Of a stretch of DNA of 25,255 nucleotides, positions 16,460 through 24,562 are shown one piece after another. Position 1 is the first letter of the stretch; the number at the start of each line of letters is the position of its first letter. This stretch comes from Rhizobium leguminosarum (GTDB lineage Bacteria > Pseudomonadota > Alphaproteobacteria > Rhizobiales > Rhizobiaceae), in NCBI RefSeq assembly GCF_001652265.1, contig NZ_LWBS01000444.1:1-25255 (forward strand). Direction: 5' to 3'. Below the pieces are notes generated by a model that saw only the letters and a list, made by a program, of their open reading frames with translations, was not told the DNA's origin and did no database searches. A program made the position numbers and the translations under genes.

Positions 16460-16993
16460 ATGAACTGGACAGACGAGCGGGTCGAGAAACTCAAGAAACT
16501 TTGGGCCGAAGGACTGAGCGCCAGCCAGATCGCTGCGCAGCTTGGCGGGGTCAGCAGAAACGCGGTCATCGGCAAAGTGCACCGGCTGTGCCTTCCCGGC
16601 CGTGCCAAGGCCGGCGGCACCAACACCGCGGCGCGAACGCCGAAGCGCAATACATCGGCGCCGCGCGCGCCGAACTACGCCTCACGGGTCACTACCCGCA
16701 CGGTTACCCGCCAGCAGGGCGCGACCATGCTGAAGGAAGAGATCGAGATCGAAACGATCGAGGAAATGGAATACGTGCCGAGAGGCAATGTGGTGGTGCC
16801 GATTTCGCGCCGCCTCGGCCTGACGGAGCTGACCGAACGCACCTGCAAGTGGCCGGTGGGCGATCCGCTGAAGGACGACTTCCATTTCTGCGGCTGCGAG
16901 TCCCCCGACAATTCGCCTTATTGCGGCTATCACCAGAAGCTCGCCTACCAGCCGGTCAACGAACGCCGCCGGGCGGCAGCACGGGCCAGCTGA
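16460..16993 (+). CDS. gcrA: GcrA cell-cycle regulator
   Basis: A 177-residue homologue of GcrA, the alphaproteobacterial regulator that binds sigma70-RNA polymerase and acts at CcrM-methylated GANTC promoters. The N-terminal DNA-binding domain is MNWTDERVEKLKKLW followed by the helix-turn-helix ASQIAAQLGGVSRNAVIGKVHRL (about 21-43). A basic, variable linker follows. The C-terminal polymerase-binding part (about 127-165) carries TCKWPVGDP, FCGCESP and YCGYH. The ATG at 16460 has GGAG upstream, and the family always begins MxWT. A frame from 16376 would add 28 non-family residues. Its upstream region carries its own methylation and CtrA-like sites. An intrinsic terminator follows. Confidence 0.96.
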   Translation: MNWTDERVEKLKKLWAEGLSASQIAAQLGGVSRNAVIGKVHRLCLPGRAKAGGTNTAARTPKRNTSAPRAPNYASRVTTRTVTRQQGATMLKEEIEIETIEEMEYVPRGNVVVPISRRLGLTELTERTCKWPVGDPLKDDFHFCGCESPDNSPYCGYHQKLAYQPVNERRRAAARAS

Positions 16994-17020
16994 GCGGGCT
17001 GACCATTGCTAGAATGCAGA

Positions 17021-17046
17021 AAACGGGCCGAGCGGCCCGTTTTTTT
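17021..17046 (+). terminator. intrinsic terminator of gcrA
   Basis: A 7-bp GC-rich stem ACGGGCC (17023-17029) with GGCCCGT (17034-17040) and a 4-nt loop is followed by seven T residues, 28 nt after the gcrA stop. This is a compact classic terminator. Confidence 0.9.
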
Positions 17047-17096
17047 ATGGAGCTGGAGGAAGCTCTCGGGCTTTTTGCTCTAGCTTCCCCCACGCT

Positions 17097-17130
17097 CCGT
17101 CATGCTCGGGCTTGACCCGAACATCCAGGC
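17097..17130 (+). repeat. palindromic intergenic repeat, copy A
   Basis: A CCGTCATGCTCGGGCTTGAC-type element with an imperfect dyad (TGCTCGGG against CCCGAACA). It is the diverged relative of copies B, C and D and lies just before the GIY-YIG gene, in orientation opposite to copy B. Confidence 0.75.
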
Positions 17131-17147
17131 ACAAGCACTCTGCCTGC

Positions 17148-17432
17148 ATGGCGGGATATGTTTACATCGTGACCAACCAGAAAAACGGCACGCTCTATAT
17201 CGGCGTGACATCCGATCTGGAGCGTCGCATCTATGAGCACCGCGAGGGTTTGACGCCGGGATTTGCCTGGAAATACGGCTGCACCCGCCTCGTCTGGTAC
17301 GAGGAACATTGGGATATCGGCAGTGCGATCCAGCGCGAGAAGTCGTTGAAACGCTGGTACCGGCAATGGAAGATCGATCTTGTCGAGGCCATGAATCCCG
17401 ATTGGAACGATCTCTATCTCACACTGTGGTGA
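17148..17432 (+). CDS. stand-alone GIY-YIG nuclease-domain protein
   Basis: A 94-residue protein consisting of one GIY-YIG endonuclease domain of the small UPF0213/YhbQ-like type. The GIY equivalent is GYVYIV (3-8) and the YIG equivalent is LYIGVT (about 16-21). The catalytic arginine is in DLERRIYEH, and the glutamate is expected in IQREKSLKRW (about 64-73). Such proteins are predicted to cut DNA one strand at a time; cellular role unknown. The chosen ATG at 17148 starts right at the domain but has no clear ribosome binding site. The gene lies between inverted copies A and B of a palindromic repeat, an arrangement suggesting carriage with the repeats. That reading is an inference. Confidence 0.85.
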   Translation: MAGYVYIVTNQKNGTLYIGVTSDLERRIYEHREGLTPGFAWKYGCTRLVWYEEHWDIGSAIQREKSLKRWYRQWKIDLVEAMNPDWNDLYLTLW

Positions 17433-17477
17433 GGTCCGGCTGCGGAGATGCCATCGTATTTCCCGCAGTGCTCGCCG

Positions 17478-17513
17478 CATGGATCCTCGGGTCAAGCCCG
17501 AGGATGACGGAGG
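17478..17513 (-). repeat. palindromic intergenic repeat, copy B
   Basis: A perfect 9-bp stem ATCCTCGGG (17483-17491) with CCCGAGGAT (17497-17505) around TCAAG, flanked by CATGG and GACGG. It is in reverse orientation relative to copy A. Confidence 0.85.
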
Positions 17514-17630
17514 AAAGGTGGTGCCCGTCTGACGGCAGGACACATCCACCGCGCAGGAGCATGAGCACGGGAAAAGCGACGCGCCATCCGCTGCACCGGG
17601 GGCGAGTTCGGAGAGAAAGCCAACCCGCTC

Positions 17631-17666
17631 TCCGTCATCCTCGGCCCTGAGCCGAGGATCCATGCC
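17631..17666 (+). repeat. palindromic intergenic repeat, copy C
   Basis: The stem is ATCCTCGGC (17637-17645) with GCCGAGGAT (17651-17659). Compared with copies B and D, the inner G:C pair is flipped on both arms, a compensatory change that keeps pairing. Forward orientation. Confidence 0.85.
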
Positions 17667-17687
17667 TTGCTGCCATGGAGGCCAACG

Positions 17688-17720
17688 TGGATCCTCGGGT
17701 CGAGCCCGAGGATGACGGAG
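17688..17720 (-). repeat. palindromic intergenic repeat, copy D
   Basis: A perfect 9-bp stem ATCCTCGGG (17691-17699) with CCCGAGGAT (17705-17713) around TCGAG. It is the reverse-oriented partner of copy C, 21 bp away. Confidence 0.85.
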
Positions 17721-17805
17721 TGTGGAGGCCCAACTCCGCAAGCGCCAACTCAATGAACCAACCTAAACCCGGCGCAAAACGGCCGCATACTTTCACTAAC
17801 GGCCC

Positions 17806-18489
17806 TCAGGCTTCCATCGAATAACCGGCGCCGCGGACGGTGCGGATGACGTCCTGCATGTTGGAGAAATTCAGTGCCTTGCGCAGGCGGCCGACGTGGA
17901 CGTCGACGGTGCGCTCGTCGACATAGATATCGTGGCCCCAGACGCCATCCAACAGCTGCGAGCGGGAGAAGACCCGGCCCGGCGACGACATCAGGAATTC
18001 CAGCAGGCGGAATTCGGTGGGGCCGAGGCGGACTTCACGGGTCTTGCGATGGACGCGATGGGTCTCGCGGTCGAGCTCGATGTCACCGCATTTCAGCACT
18101 GTGGACAGCACCTCGGGACGGGCGCGGCGCAGCATCGCCTTGACCCGGGCAACGAGCTCGGGGGTCGAGAAGGGTTTGACGACATAATCGTCGGCGCCCG
18201 TCGACAATCCGCGGACACGCTCGCTCTCTTCGCCACGCGCCGTCAGCATGATGATTGGCAGGCGCTCGGTTTCCGGCCGCATGCGCAGGCGCCGGCAGAG
18301 CTCGATGCCGGAGACGCCAGGCAGCATCCAATCGAGGATAAGAAGATCGGGCGTGCGCTCCTGAAGCCGCATTTCGGCTTCGTCGCCACGAAGGATGGTA
18401 TCGACCTCGAAGCCTTCCGCTTCGAGATTGTAGCGAAGAAGCACGCTGAGGGCTTCCTCGTCTTCAACAACTGCAACTCTCGGGATCAT
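17806..18489 (-). CDS. phoB: phosphate regulon response regulator PhoB
   Basis: A 227-residue OmpR/PhoB-type response regulator. The receiver domain (about 3-120) has Asp53 as phosphoacceptor (LILDWMLP), the acidic pair near 10-11, Thr83 and Lys105. The C-terminal winged helix (about 130-225) includes LGPTEFRLLEFLMSSPGRVF and the recognition-helix region ERTVDVHVGRLRKAL. It binds PHO boxes such as the one upstream of pstS. The start at 18489 has GAGGAG upstream. It is the last gene of the pst operon, 146 bp after phoU. That gap contains a GC hairpin at 18581-18600 but no PHO box I can see. Confidence 0.96.
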   Translation of the reverse strand: MIPRVAVVEDEEALSVLLRYNLEAEGFEVDTILRGDEAEMRLQERTPDLLILDWMLPGVSGIELCRRLRMRPETERLPIIMLTARGEESERVRGLSTGADDYVVKPFSTPELVARVKAMLRRARPEVLSTVLKCGDIELDRETHRVHRKTREVRLGPTEFRLLEFLMSSPGRVFSRSQLLDGVWGHDIYVDERTVDVHVGRLRKALNFSNMQDVIRTVRGAGYSMEA

Positions 18490-18580
18490 GCGTATCGGTC
18501 TCCTCGCGCATGATCCTTAAACCGGGGGTGATTTAAGCAATGCATCCTGCGCAAATTCAGAAATTGGCTGCGACCTCTTT

Positions 18581-18600
18581 GCGCGCCCGGACGGGCGCGC
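18581..18600. other. GC-rich hairpin between phoU and phoB
   Basis: An eight- to nine-base perfect dyad (GCGCGCCCG with CGGGCGCGC). On the transcribed minus strand it has no following T-tract, so it is more likely an mRNA-stabilising or processing structure than a terminator. Confidence 0.4.
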
Positions 18601-18635
18601 ACGCAATTGACTGGTCCGGGCGACTGGCCCGACGG

Positions 18636-19349
18636 TTATTCCGTGACCGCGCCGACGGTGTTGGCGCTGTCGTCCTTCGGACGGTCGCCTTCCGGCTGCG
18701 CGCCTGTCGTCATGTAAAAGATCGTCTCGGCGATGTTGGTGGCGTGGTCGCCGATGCGCTCAATGTTCTTGGCGCAGAAGAGAAGATGCGTGCAGCTGGT
18801 GATGTTGCGCGGATCTTCCATCATGTAGGTCAGGAGCTCGCGGAATAGCGAGGTGTACATCGCGTCAATCTCGTTGTCGCGTTCGCGGATCGCATTCGCC
18901 TTGTCGGCGGAACGATTGGTGTAGACGTCGAGCACTTCCTTGAGCTGGACGAGCGCTAGCTCGGACAGATGCTCGAGTCCGCGGGCGAGCTTGCGGGGAA
19001 CGCCGGTGCTTTGGACGGCGATGACGCGCTTGGCGGTGTTCTTGCCGAGGTCGCCGACGCGTTCGAGATCGGCGGCGATGCGGATCGAACCCATGATTTC
19101 GCGCAGGTCCGCGGCCATCGGCTGGCGGCGGGCGATGGTAACGATCGCCTTGTCGCCGATTTCGCGTTCGGCGTGATCGAGGATCACATCGTCAGAGATG
19201 ACCTTCTGCGCCAGCGCGGTATCACCGTTGACCAGCGCCCGCACGGCTTCGGCGACCATCTGCTCGGCCAGGCCGCCCATTTCGGAAATCCGCCTGGACA
19301 GGAACTTCAGATCATCATCATAGGCAGAATAAATATGTGTCGATGCCAT
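18636..19349 (-). CDS. phoU: phosphate signalling protein PhoU
   Basis: A 237-residue cytoplasmic, all-helical protein of two three-helix bundles. It links the Pst transporter to PhoR and lowers Pho signalling when phosphate is plentiful. The two metal-binding signatures are present, one per bundle: DLERVGDLGKN (about 94-104) and NIERIGDHATNIAE (about 194-207). The length is normal. It lies 44 bp after pstB in the same direction. Its tail after residue 215 is acidic and low in complexity. Confidence 0.96.
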   Translation of the reverse strand: MASTHIYSAYDDDLKFLSRRISEMGGLAEQMVAEAVRALVNGDTALAQKVISDDVILDHAEREIGDKAIVTIARRQPMAADLREIMGSIRIAADLERVGDLGKNTAKRVIAVQSTGVPRKLARGLEHLSELALVQLKEVLDVYTNRSADKANAIRERDNEIDAMYTSLFRELLTYMMEDPRNITSCTHLLFCAKNIERIGDHATNIAETIFYMTTGAQPEGDRPKDDSANTVGAVTE

Positions 19350-19393
19350 GGGGCTTTATCCTCGAATAACGGGAAGGCTCGGTGTCGCCAAAA

Positions 19394-20209
19394 TCAACCG
19401 AAGCGACCCATGATGTAGTCCTGGGTGCGCGGATCGTCGGGATTGGTGAACATCTTGTCGGTGTCGTTCTCCTCGACGAGATTGCCGAGGTGGAACATGG
19501 CAGTGCGCTGCGAGACGCGCGCGGCCTGCTGCATGGAGTGGGTGACGATGACGATCGTGTAGTTCTCGCGCAGCTCGTGGATCAGTTCCTCGACCTTGGC
19601 GGTGGCGATCGGGTCGAGCGCCGAGCAGGGTTCGTCCATCAGGATGACTTCCGGGCTGACGGCAACGGCACGCGCAATGCAGAGGCGCTGCTGCTGGCCG
19701 CCGGACAGGCCGGTGCCGGATTCGTGCACGCGGTCCTTGACCTCGTTCCAGAGTCCGGCGCGCTGCAGGCTGGTCTCGACGATCTGGTCAAGGTCGGCCT
19801 TCGACTTGGCAAGGCCATGGATGCGCGGGCCGTAGGAGACGTTTTCATAGATCGTCTTCGGGAACGGGTTGGGCTTCTGGAAGACCATGCCGACGCGGGC
19901 GCGAAGTTCGACGACGTCGATATCGGGATCATAGACATCGTCGGTATCAAGCGTGATCTTGCCGGTGACGCGGCAGCCGTCGATCGTATCGTTCATGCGG
20001 TTGAGGCACCGCAGGAAGGTCGACTTGCCGCAGCCGGACGGGCCGATCAGGGCGGTTACCGTGTTTTCGCGGACGTTCAGGTTCACATCGAAAAGCGCGC
20101 GCTTCTCGCCGTAGTAAACCGAGACATCCTTTCCGATCATCTTATACGGGACGTTGCTCATCTTCTGATCCAGCGCCTTTTCAACTGCAGCTTCCGTCAA
20201 CATGTTCAT
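19394..20209 (-). CDS. pstB: phosphate ABC transporter ATP-binding protein
   Basis: A 271-residue ATPase that powers the PstCA phosphate channel. Walker A is GPSGCGKST (56-64) and the signature is LSGGQ (168-172). Walker B with the catalytic glutamate is ILMDEP (E193), and the switch histidine is His224 in VTHSM. The DEPCSALDP and QKPNPFP segments are typical of PstB. The start at 20209 has GGAG upstream, and the gene follows pstA after 15 bp. It has a somewhat extended N-terminus of about 20 residues before the core. Confidence 0.97.
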   Translation of the reverse strand: MNMLTEAAVEKALDQKMSNVPYKMIGKDVSVYYGEKRALFDVNLNVRENTVTALIGPSGCGKSTFLRCLNRMNDTIDGCRVTGKITLDTDDVYDPDIDVVELRARVGMVFQKPNPFPKTIYENVSYGPRIHGLAKSKADLDQIVETSLQRAGLWNEVKDRVHESGTGLSGGQQQRLCIARAVAVSPEVILMDEPCSALDPIATAKVEELIHELRENYTIVIVTHSMQQAARVSQRTAMFHLGNLVEENDTDKMFTNPDDPRTQDYIMGRFG

Positions 20210-20224
20210 GATGTGTAACTCCGT

Positions 20225-21547
20225 TTACCAGCGGCGCTCGAAGCGACGACGCAAGAGGATGGCGCCCATGTTCATGACGATCAGGAACAGGAGCAGGACG
20301 ATGATGGCACCCGAAGTACGCTCAACGAAGGCACGTTCGGCCTCGTTGGCCCACATATAGACCTGTACGGGCAGAGCCGTCGAGGGATCGAGCGGTGTCG
20401 TCGGCGCGTTGGCGACGAAGGCGACCATGCCGATCAGGAGCAGCGGCGCGGTTTCGCCGAGCGCGTGCGCCAGTCCGATGATCGTGCCCGTGAGGATGCC
20501 GGGCATGGCGAGCGGCAGAACATGGTGGAACACCATCTGCATCTTCGACGCCCCGAGGCCGAGCGCTGCGGCGCGGATCGACGGCGGCACGGCGCGCAGA
20601 GCCGCACGCGTGGCGATGATGATCGTCGGCAGGGTCATCAGCGTCAGCACCAGGCCGCCGACCAGCGAAGCCGAGCGCGGCAGGCCGATGAAGTTGATGA
20701 AGACGGAAAGACCGAGCAGGCCGTAGACGATGGAAGGAACCGCGGCGAGGTTGTTGATGTTGACCTCGATCAGATCCGTCAGCTTGTTCTTCGGCGCGAA
20801 CTCCTCGAGATAGATCGAGGCGGCGACGCCGATCGGCAGGGCGAGCACGAGGACGATCAGCATCAGGTAGAGCGAACCGATCAGGGCGACGCCGAGGCCT
20901 GCGGCCTCCGGACGGCTGGAATTGCCGTTGACGAAGAGGCCGGTGTTGAACTGCTTGTGGAGAGCGCCGCTCGCCTTCAGCTCGTTCATCCAGGCAACCT
21001 GCTTGTCGTTGACCTTGCGGTTCTTCTCATCGACCGAGAGGTCGATCTGGCCCTTGCTCGCGCTGTCGACATTGGCGTCGGCGAGCACCGTGACATTGAC
21101 CGTCTTGCCGATGATCGACGGATCGGCGATCACCATATCGCGCAGCTGGATCGGCGCACTCTTCGACAGCATGGCGGATGCATCGCGCACGTCGGGACGG
21201 CTCGAGGCATTGATGTTCAGCTGCTTGACGACTGCGTCGCGCAGGAGAACCGGATAGTTGGCGGCGATCAGCACCGATGGGTCGGTCGCACGCTTATTGT
21301 TCGGATCGATCGTCTTCTCGGAAAATTCGATCGGCAGGGTGATCGCCGTCTGCTGGAATGCGGTATAGCCTTTGCCGATCACCGTCCACAGCAGGATGAA
21401 GAGGAAGACGAGACCGAAGGTGATGGCAGCGATGCCATAGGCCTGGAACCGGCGCTCGGCGGCGTAGCGGCGCTTGATGCCGATATCGCGGCGCACGGGC
21501 GCCTTGGAAACGGTGACGCCGGCTGTGGGAGAAACAATATCCGTCAT
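20225..21547 (-). CDS. pstA: phosphate ABC transporter permease PstA
   Basis: A 440-residue inner-membrane permease. After a first membrane segment (about 36-58) comes a periplasmic insert to about residue 220, matching the DUF3333-type N-terminal region of alphaproteobacterial PstA. The usual five- to six-helix core follows. The cytoplasmic EAA-like loop is RAAALGLGASKMQMVFHHVL, which docks PstB. The true start is 21547: its ATGA overlaps the pstC stop and GGGAG lies upstream. An upstream frame to 21601 lies inside pstC. The coupling with pstC implies equal production of the two channel halves. Confidence 0.95.
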   Translation of the reverse strand: MTDIVSPTAGVTVSKAPVRRDIGIKRRYAAERRFQAYGIAAITFGLVFLFILLWTVIGKGYTAFQQTAITLPIEFSEKTIDPNNKRATDPSVLIAANYPVLLRDAVVKQLNINASSRPDVRDASAMLSKSAPIQLRDMVIADPSIIGKTVNVTVLADANVDSASKGQIDLSVDEKNRKVNDKQVAWMNELKASGALHKQFNTGLFVNGNSSRPEAAGLGVALIGSLYLMLIVLVLALPIGVAASIYLEEFAPKNKLTDLIEVNINNLAAVPSIVYGLLGLSVFINFIGLPRSASLVGGLVLTLMTLPTIIIATRAALRAVPPSIRAAALGLGASKMQMVFHHVLPLAMPGILTGTIIGLAHALGETAPLLLIGMVAFVANAPTTPLDPSTALPVQVYMWANEAERAFVERTSGAIIVLLLFLIVMNMGAILLRRRFERRW

Positions 21548-23025
21548 TCGTACTGCTCCCGGTATTTGCGCACGATGTAGAGCGCATAGATATTGAGGCA
21601 AAGCGTGATGCAGAACAGCGTGATGCCAAGGGCAAAGGCAACCAGCGTCTGCGGCGAGGTGAACTCAAGGTCGCCGGTCAGCTGGTTGACGATCTTGACG
21701 GTCACCGTCGTCATCGGCTCGAAGGGATTGATCTGAATGCGGGCAGCCACACCGGCGGCCAGCACGACGATCATGGTTTCGCCGATGGCGCGCGAGGCCG
21801 TCATCAGCAATGCGCCGACGATGCCGGGAAGGGCTGCCGGCAAGACCACTTTCTTGATGGTTTCGGAGCGTGTGGCACCAAGACCGAGCGAGCCGTCACG
21901 CAGTGACCGCGGCACGGCGGTGATGATGTCGTCCGACAGCGAAGACACGTAGGGGATCAGCATGATGCCCATGACGATGCCGGCCGTCAGAACGCTCTGC
22001 GCCTGGATGAAATTGCTGTAATTGCCGGACAGAAGGCCGCTGATCTCAGCGGAGAAATCGCGCAGGAACGGACCGACGGTGACGAGCGCGAAGAAGCCAT
22101 AGACGATCGTCGGAATGCCGGCGAGCACTTCAAGCAGCGGCTTGGCGACTCCGCGCAACTTCGGCGAGGCGTATTCGGCCATGTAGATGGCGGCGAAGAG
22201 GCCGACCGGCACGGCGACCAGCATGGCGACCAGGCCGATATAGATCGTGCCGAGCAGCAGCGGGATCAGGCCGAACTGGCCGAAGGACGAGCTGCCGGCG
22301 CCGGCAAAGCGCGGATCCCAGACGGTGCCGAAGAAGAAGTCCATGGCGGGAACGGCCGTAAAGAAGCGGGCGGCTTCCGACAGCATGGAGAACACGATGC
22401 CGATCGTCGTCAGAATGGCGATCGAGGAGGCGAGCAGCAAGCCCCAGAGCATGACGCGCTCGACCCGGTTGCGGGCGCGGAAGCGCGGAGCGATGGAACG
22501 CAGCGCATAGAAGGCGCCGGCAATGGCGAGAGCGAAGACAACAGCCGTCATGACGATGCGGCTCGTCATGCTCAGGGCGTTGAGCTTTTTGGCGGCGTCG
22601 AGCATGTAGGGCAGCGGCTGGCTGGCAAGCGGCACACCCTTTTCGAGGAGCTTGGCCTGCAGGGCAGCCGGATCGTTGGCGACCGCTGCGGCTTCATCCG
22701 AGGTCAGCATCGTCAGGCCGCGGGCGACCGTCGCCACCATCGAATAACCAAGATCCTGCTCGACCGAGGCTTGCGCCTTGACGTCGTCGGGAACAGTGCC
22801 GCGAACCGAGGACTGGATGATGCCGGGGCTGATGGAGAGCCAGAGGCAGAGGACGATGAGGGCAGGAAGAAGAGCCCAGATCGCGGCATAGGCGCCGTAA
22901 TAGGCCGGCCGCGAATGCAATGCGGAGGATCGGCCTCCGGCAAGCGCCGTGGCACGGCTGCGCGCGACCAGATAGGCGGCGGCGCCGATCACCACAAGGC
23001 ACAAAAGTATGATGGATGTGCTCAT
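21544..23025 (-). CDS. pstC: phosphate ABC transporter permease PstC
   Basis: A 493-residue inner-membrane permease, longer than E. coli PstC because of an N-terminal extension. Membrane segments lie near 2-20 and 44-66, followed by a soluble region of about 67-150 and another segment near 155-175. The permease core runs from about 190 to 485. The EAA-like loop is GSLGLGATRSETIKKVVLPAALPG, followed by SRAIGETM. The start at 23025 has GGGGA upstream. It follows pstS after 169 bp that contain a strong hairpin, and overlaps pstA by 4 nt. Confidence 0.95.
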   Translation of the reverse strand: MSTSIILLCLVVIGAAAYLVARSRATALAGGRSSALHSRPAYYGAYAAIWALLPALIVLCLWLSISPGIIQSSVRGTVPDDVKAQASVEQDLGYSMVATVARGLTMLTSDEAAAVANDPAALQAKLLEKGVPLASQPLPYMLDAAKKLNALSMTSRIVMTAVVFALAIAGAFYALRSIAPRFRARNRVERVMLWGLLLASSIAILTTIGIVFSMLSEAARFFTAVPAMDFFFGTVWDPRFAGAGSSSFGQFGLIPLLLGTIYIGLVAMLVAVPVGLFAAIYMAEYASPKLRGVAKPLLEVLAGIPTIVYGFFALVTVGPFLRDFSAEISGLLSGNYSNFIQAQSVLTAGIVMGIMLIPYVSSLSDDIITAVPRSLRDGSLGLGATRSETIKKVVLPAALPGIVGALLMTASRAIGETMIVVLAAGVAARIQINPFEPMTTVTVKIVNQLTGDLEFTSPQTLVAFALGITLFCITLCLNIYALYIVRKYREQYE

Positions 23026-23156
23026 TCGTTACGTCCCCAGGCCCATAGCCCCAAAAAGCCCGACAGCTTCATCAGCCTGCCTTCAGCTTCCAATCATGGA
23101 GAAGGAATTCCAACCCTGCAGCTCCAGAACCGCCGGCGCGCAGGGACATAGGCAAT

Positions 23157-23187
23157 GCCGGCGCGGGCTGAAAGGCGCCGCGCCGGC
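23157..23187 (-). other. strong hairpin between pstS and pstC
   Basis: A perfect 10-bp stem GCCGGCGCGG (23157-23166) with CCGCGCCGGC (23178-23187) and an 11-nt loop, beginning a few bases after the pstS stop on the minus strand. There is no T-tract. It would fit a structure that protects pstS mRNA or partly attenuates transcription, so that more binding protein than permease is made. Confidence 0.6.
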
Positions 23188-23194
23188 AAAGTGA

Positions 23195-24229
23195 TTACAT
23201 GGACTTGCCGGCTTCGACGTCCTTGCGGATGGCGTCGCGTTCAGCATCCGGAGCGGCAACGAGGCCGTATTCTGCGAGCGGACCGTCAGGGCCGATCATC
23301 TGGTCGGATACGAAGAAGTTGACGTATTCCTTCAGGCCAGGAACGGCGCCGAGATGCGCCTTCTTGACGTAGAAGAACAGAGGGCGGGAAACCGGGTAGG
23401 TGCCGTTAGCGATCGTTTCGGTGGACGGAACGATACCGCTCATGCTCGCAACCTTGAGCTTGTCGGCATTGTTTTCGTAGAAGGAAAGGCCGAATACGCC
23501 GACGCCGGTCTTGTTGGCGGCGATGCGTGCGAGGGTTTCCGGATAGTCGCCGTCGATGTCGACTGCAACCCCGTCCTTGCGGACTGCGACGCAGGCCTTG
23601 CCCTGGGCGGCCTTGTCGGCGATTTCCTTGGCGATGACGTCGATTGCGCCAGAGGCCTTGCAGCCGGCGGCGAGCACGTTCTGTTCGAAAACTTCGCGGG
23701 TGCCGTGCTTTTCGCCCGGGATGTAGACAGCGATATCAACAGCCGGAAGCTTCGGGTTGACTTCCGACCACTTCTTGTAGGGGTTGGCGACGAGCTTGCC
23801 GTCGACGACGACCTGGGCTGCGAGGGCCTTGTAGATGTCGGCAGGAACGTAGGCGACGTCAGGGTTGGAAGCGTCGGTTGCGAAGACGATGCCGTCGTAG
23901 CCGATCTTGACTTCCTGGATGTCGGTTACGCCGGCAGCCTTGCAGGCTTCGGCTTCGTTCTTGTTGATCGGACGCGAGGCGTTGGCAATGTCGATGGTGT
24001 CCTCGCCAACGCCCTTGCAGAATTCCTTCAGACCAGCGCCCGTGCCGCCGGATTCAACGACCGGCGTCTTGAAGTTGGTGAAGGTTTCGCCGAAGGACTC
24101 GGCAACGATCTTTGCGTAGGGCAGGACGGTGGACGAACCAGCAACCTGAATTTGGTCACGGGCGACGGCAGCGCCAGCGAAAGCGGCGGTTGCAGCGAGC
24201 GCGGCAACGGTGAGCTTGAAGGTGTTCAT
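23195..24229 (-). CDS. pstS: periplasmic phosphate-binding protein PstS
   Basis: A 344-residue exported substrate-binding protein. The signal peptide is MNTFKLTVAALAATAAFAGA with cleavage likely after Ala23 (AVA-RD). Phosphate-contact loops are visible as AGSSTVLPYA near 30, ESGGTGAGLKEFC near 59, DIANASRPI near 80 and GEKHGTREVF near 172. The start at 24229 has GGGAG eight bases upstream. It is the first gene of pstSCAB-phoU-phoB and lies behind a PHO box. No phoR kinase gene lies next to it in this window. Confidence 0.96.
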   Translation of the reverse strand: MNTFKLTVAALAATAAFAGAAVARDQIQVAGSSTVLPYAKIVAESFGETFTNFKTPVVESGGTGAGLKEFCKGVGEDTIDIANASRPINKNEAEACKAAGVTDIQEVKIGYDGIVFATDASNPDVAYVPADIYKALAAQVVVDGKLVANPYKKWSEVNPKLPAVDIAVYIPGEKHGTREVFEQNVLAAGCKASGAIDVIAKEIADKAAQGKACVAVRKDGVAVDIDGDYPETLARIAANKTGVGVFGLSFYENNADKLKVASMSGIVPSTETIANGTYPVSRPLFFYVKKAHLGAVPGLKEYVNFFVSDQMIGPDGPLAEYGLVAAPDAERDAIRKDVEAGKSM

Positions 24230-24337
24230 TTAAAATCTCCCGGCATTTGGGCTTGTGTGAGTGCGGCCTTAGAGAGGCCCTCGCATTGCCTTTTTTCATC
24301 GGCGAGACTCTCTTAGCGCTTTAAGCACCGTCCTTTT

Positions 24338-24366
24338 ATGTCAAACCGATGAAACATTTGTGACAG
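24338..24366 (-). promoter_or_regulatory. PHO box upstream of pstS
   Basis: Read on the minus strand, three heptamers recur every 11 bp: CTGTCAC (24360-24366), GTTTCAT (24349-24355) and TTGACAT (24338-24344), each separated by 4 bases. The first two fit the CTGTCAT-N4-CTGTCAT PhoB-binding consensus closely and the third continues the phase. The site lies about 110 bp upstream of the pstS start and should be the point of PhoB activation under low phosphate. Confidence 0.82.
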
Positions 24367-24444
24367 TTTAAGTTACTGATTTATAATGAAATATTTTAAA
24401 TAGACCGATCGATCATGTCGGGCGACCGGCAAAGTTTGGCGGTC

Positions 24445-24562
24445 AATCCACCTCGCGTTGTAAAAACCGGCAGCATATCGGCGGCGGGTAGGTGAGGCGG
24501 CGGTTCTTTGCTTGGGTCCCTTCATCAAGGTCGTTCCGCATGGTTTGCCCCTCATCCGCCTG
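24445..24562 (-). pseudogene. decayed 5' fragment of a DUF559 nuclease gene
   Basis: The minus-strand frame reads GKPCGTTLMKGPKQRTAA around the ATG at 24525. It matches the intact gene's GKSHGTTLMRGPKPKTTA around 25108, then departs from it and lacks the nuclease core. At DNA level 24501-24562 aligns with 25081-25142 in the same orientation at roughly three-quarters identity by eye. The left limit is approximate. Confidence 0.5.

Larger units (their letters stand above)
17433..17805. other. gene-free repeat-rich stretch between the GIY-YIG gene and phoB
   Basis: This 373-bp region holds three copies (B, C, D) of the same palindromic element, listed separately, and no credible gene. The long open frames crossing it on either strand arise from the GC-rich repeats. 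No clear phoB terminator is seen near 17760-17805. Confidence 0.7.

Noticed and set aside
17097..17720. The four palindromes as a CRISPR array
   Set aside because: Copies alternate in orientation, spacing is irregular, and a gene lies between the first two. They are intergenic palindromes.
17100..17753. 217-codon minus-strand frame over the GIY-YIG gene and repeats
   Set aside because: It is built mainly from repeat sequence and the antisense of the nuclease gene.
18581..18600. Hairpin between phoU and phoB as a transcription terminator
   Set aside because: No T-tract follows on the transcribed strand, and phoB is expected to be co-transcribed.
20465..21580. 371-codon plus-strand frame opposite pstA, rich in Arg, Asp and Gln
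   Set aside because: Low-complexity mirror of a membrane protein gene; no domain visible.
23354..24316. 320-codon plus-strand frame opposite pstS
   Set aside because: Antisense shadow rich in Val, Gly and Asp; it would also cross the pstS leader.
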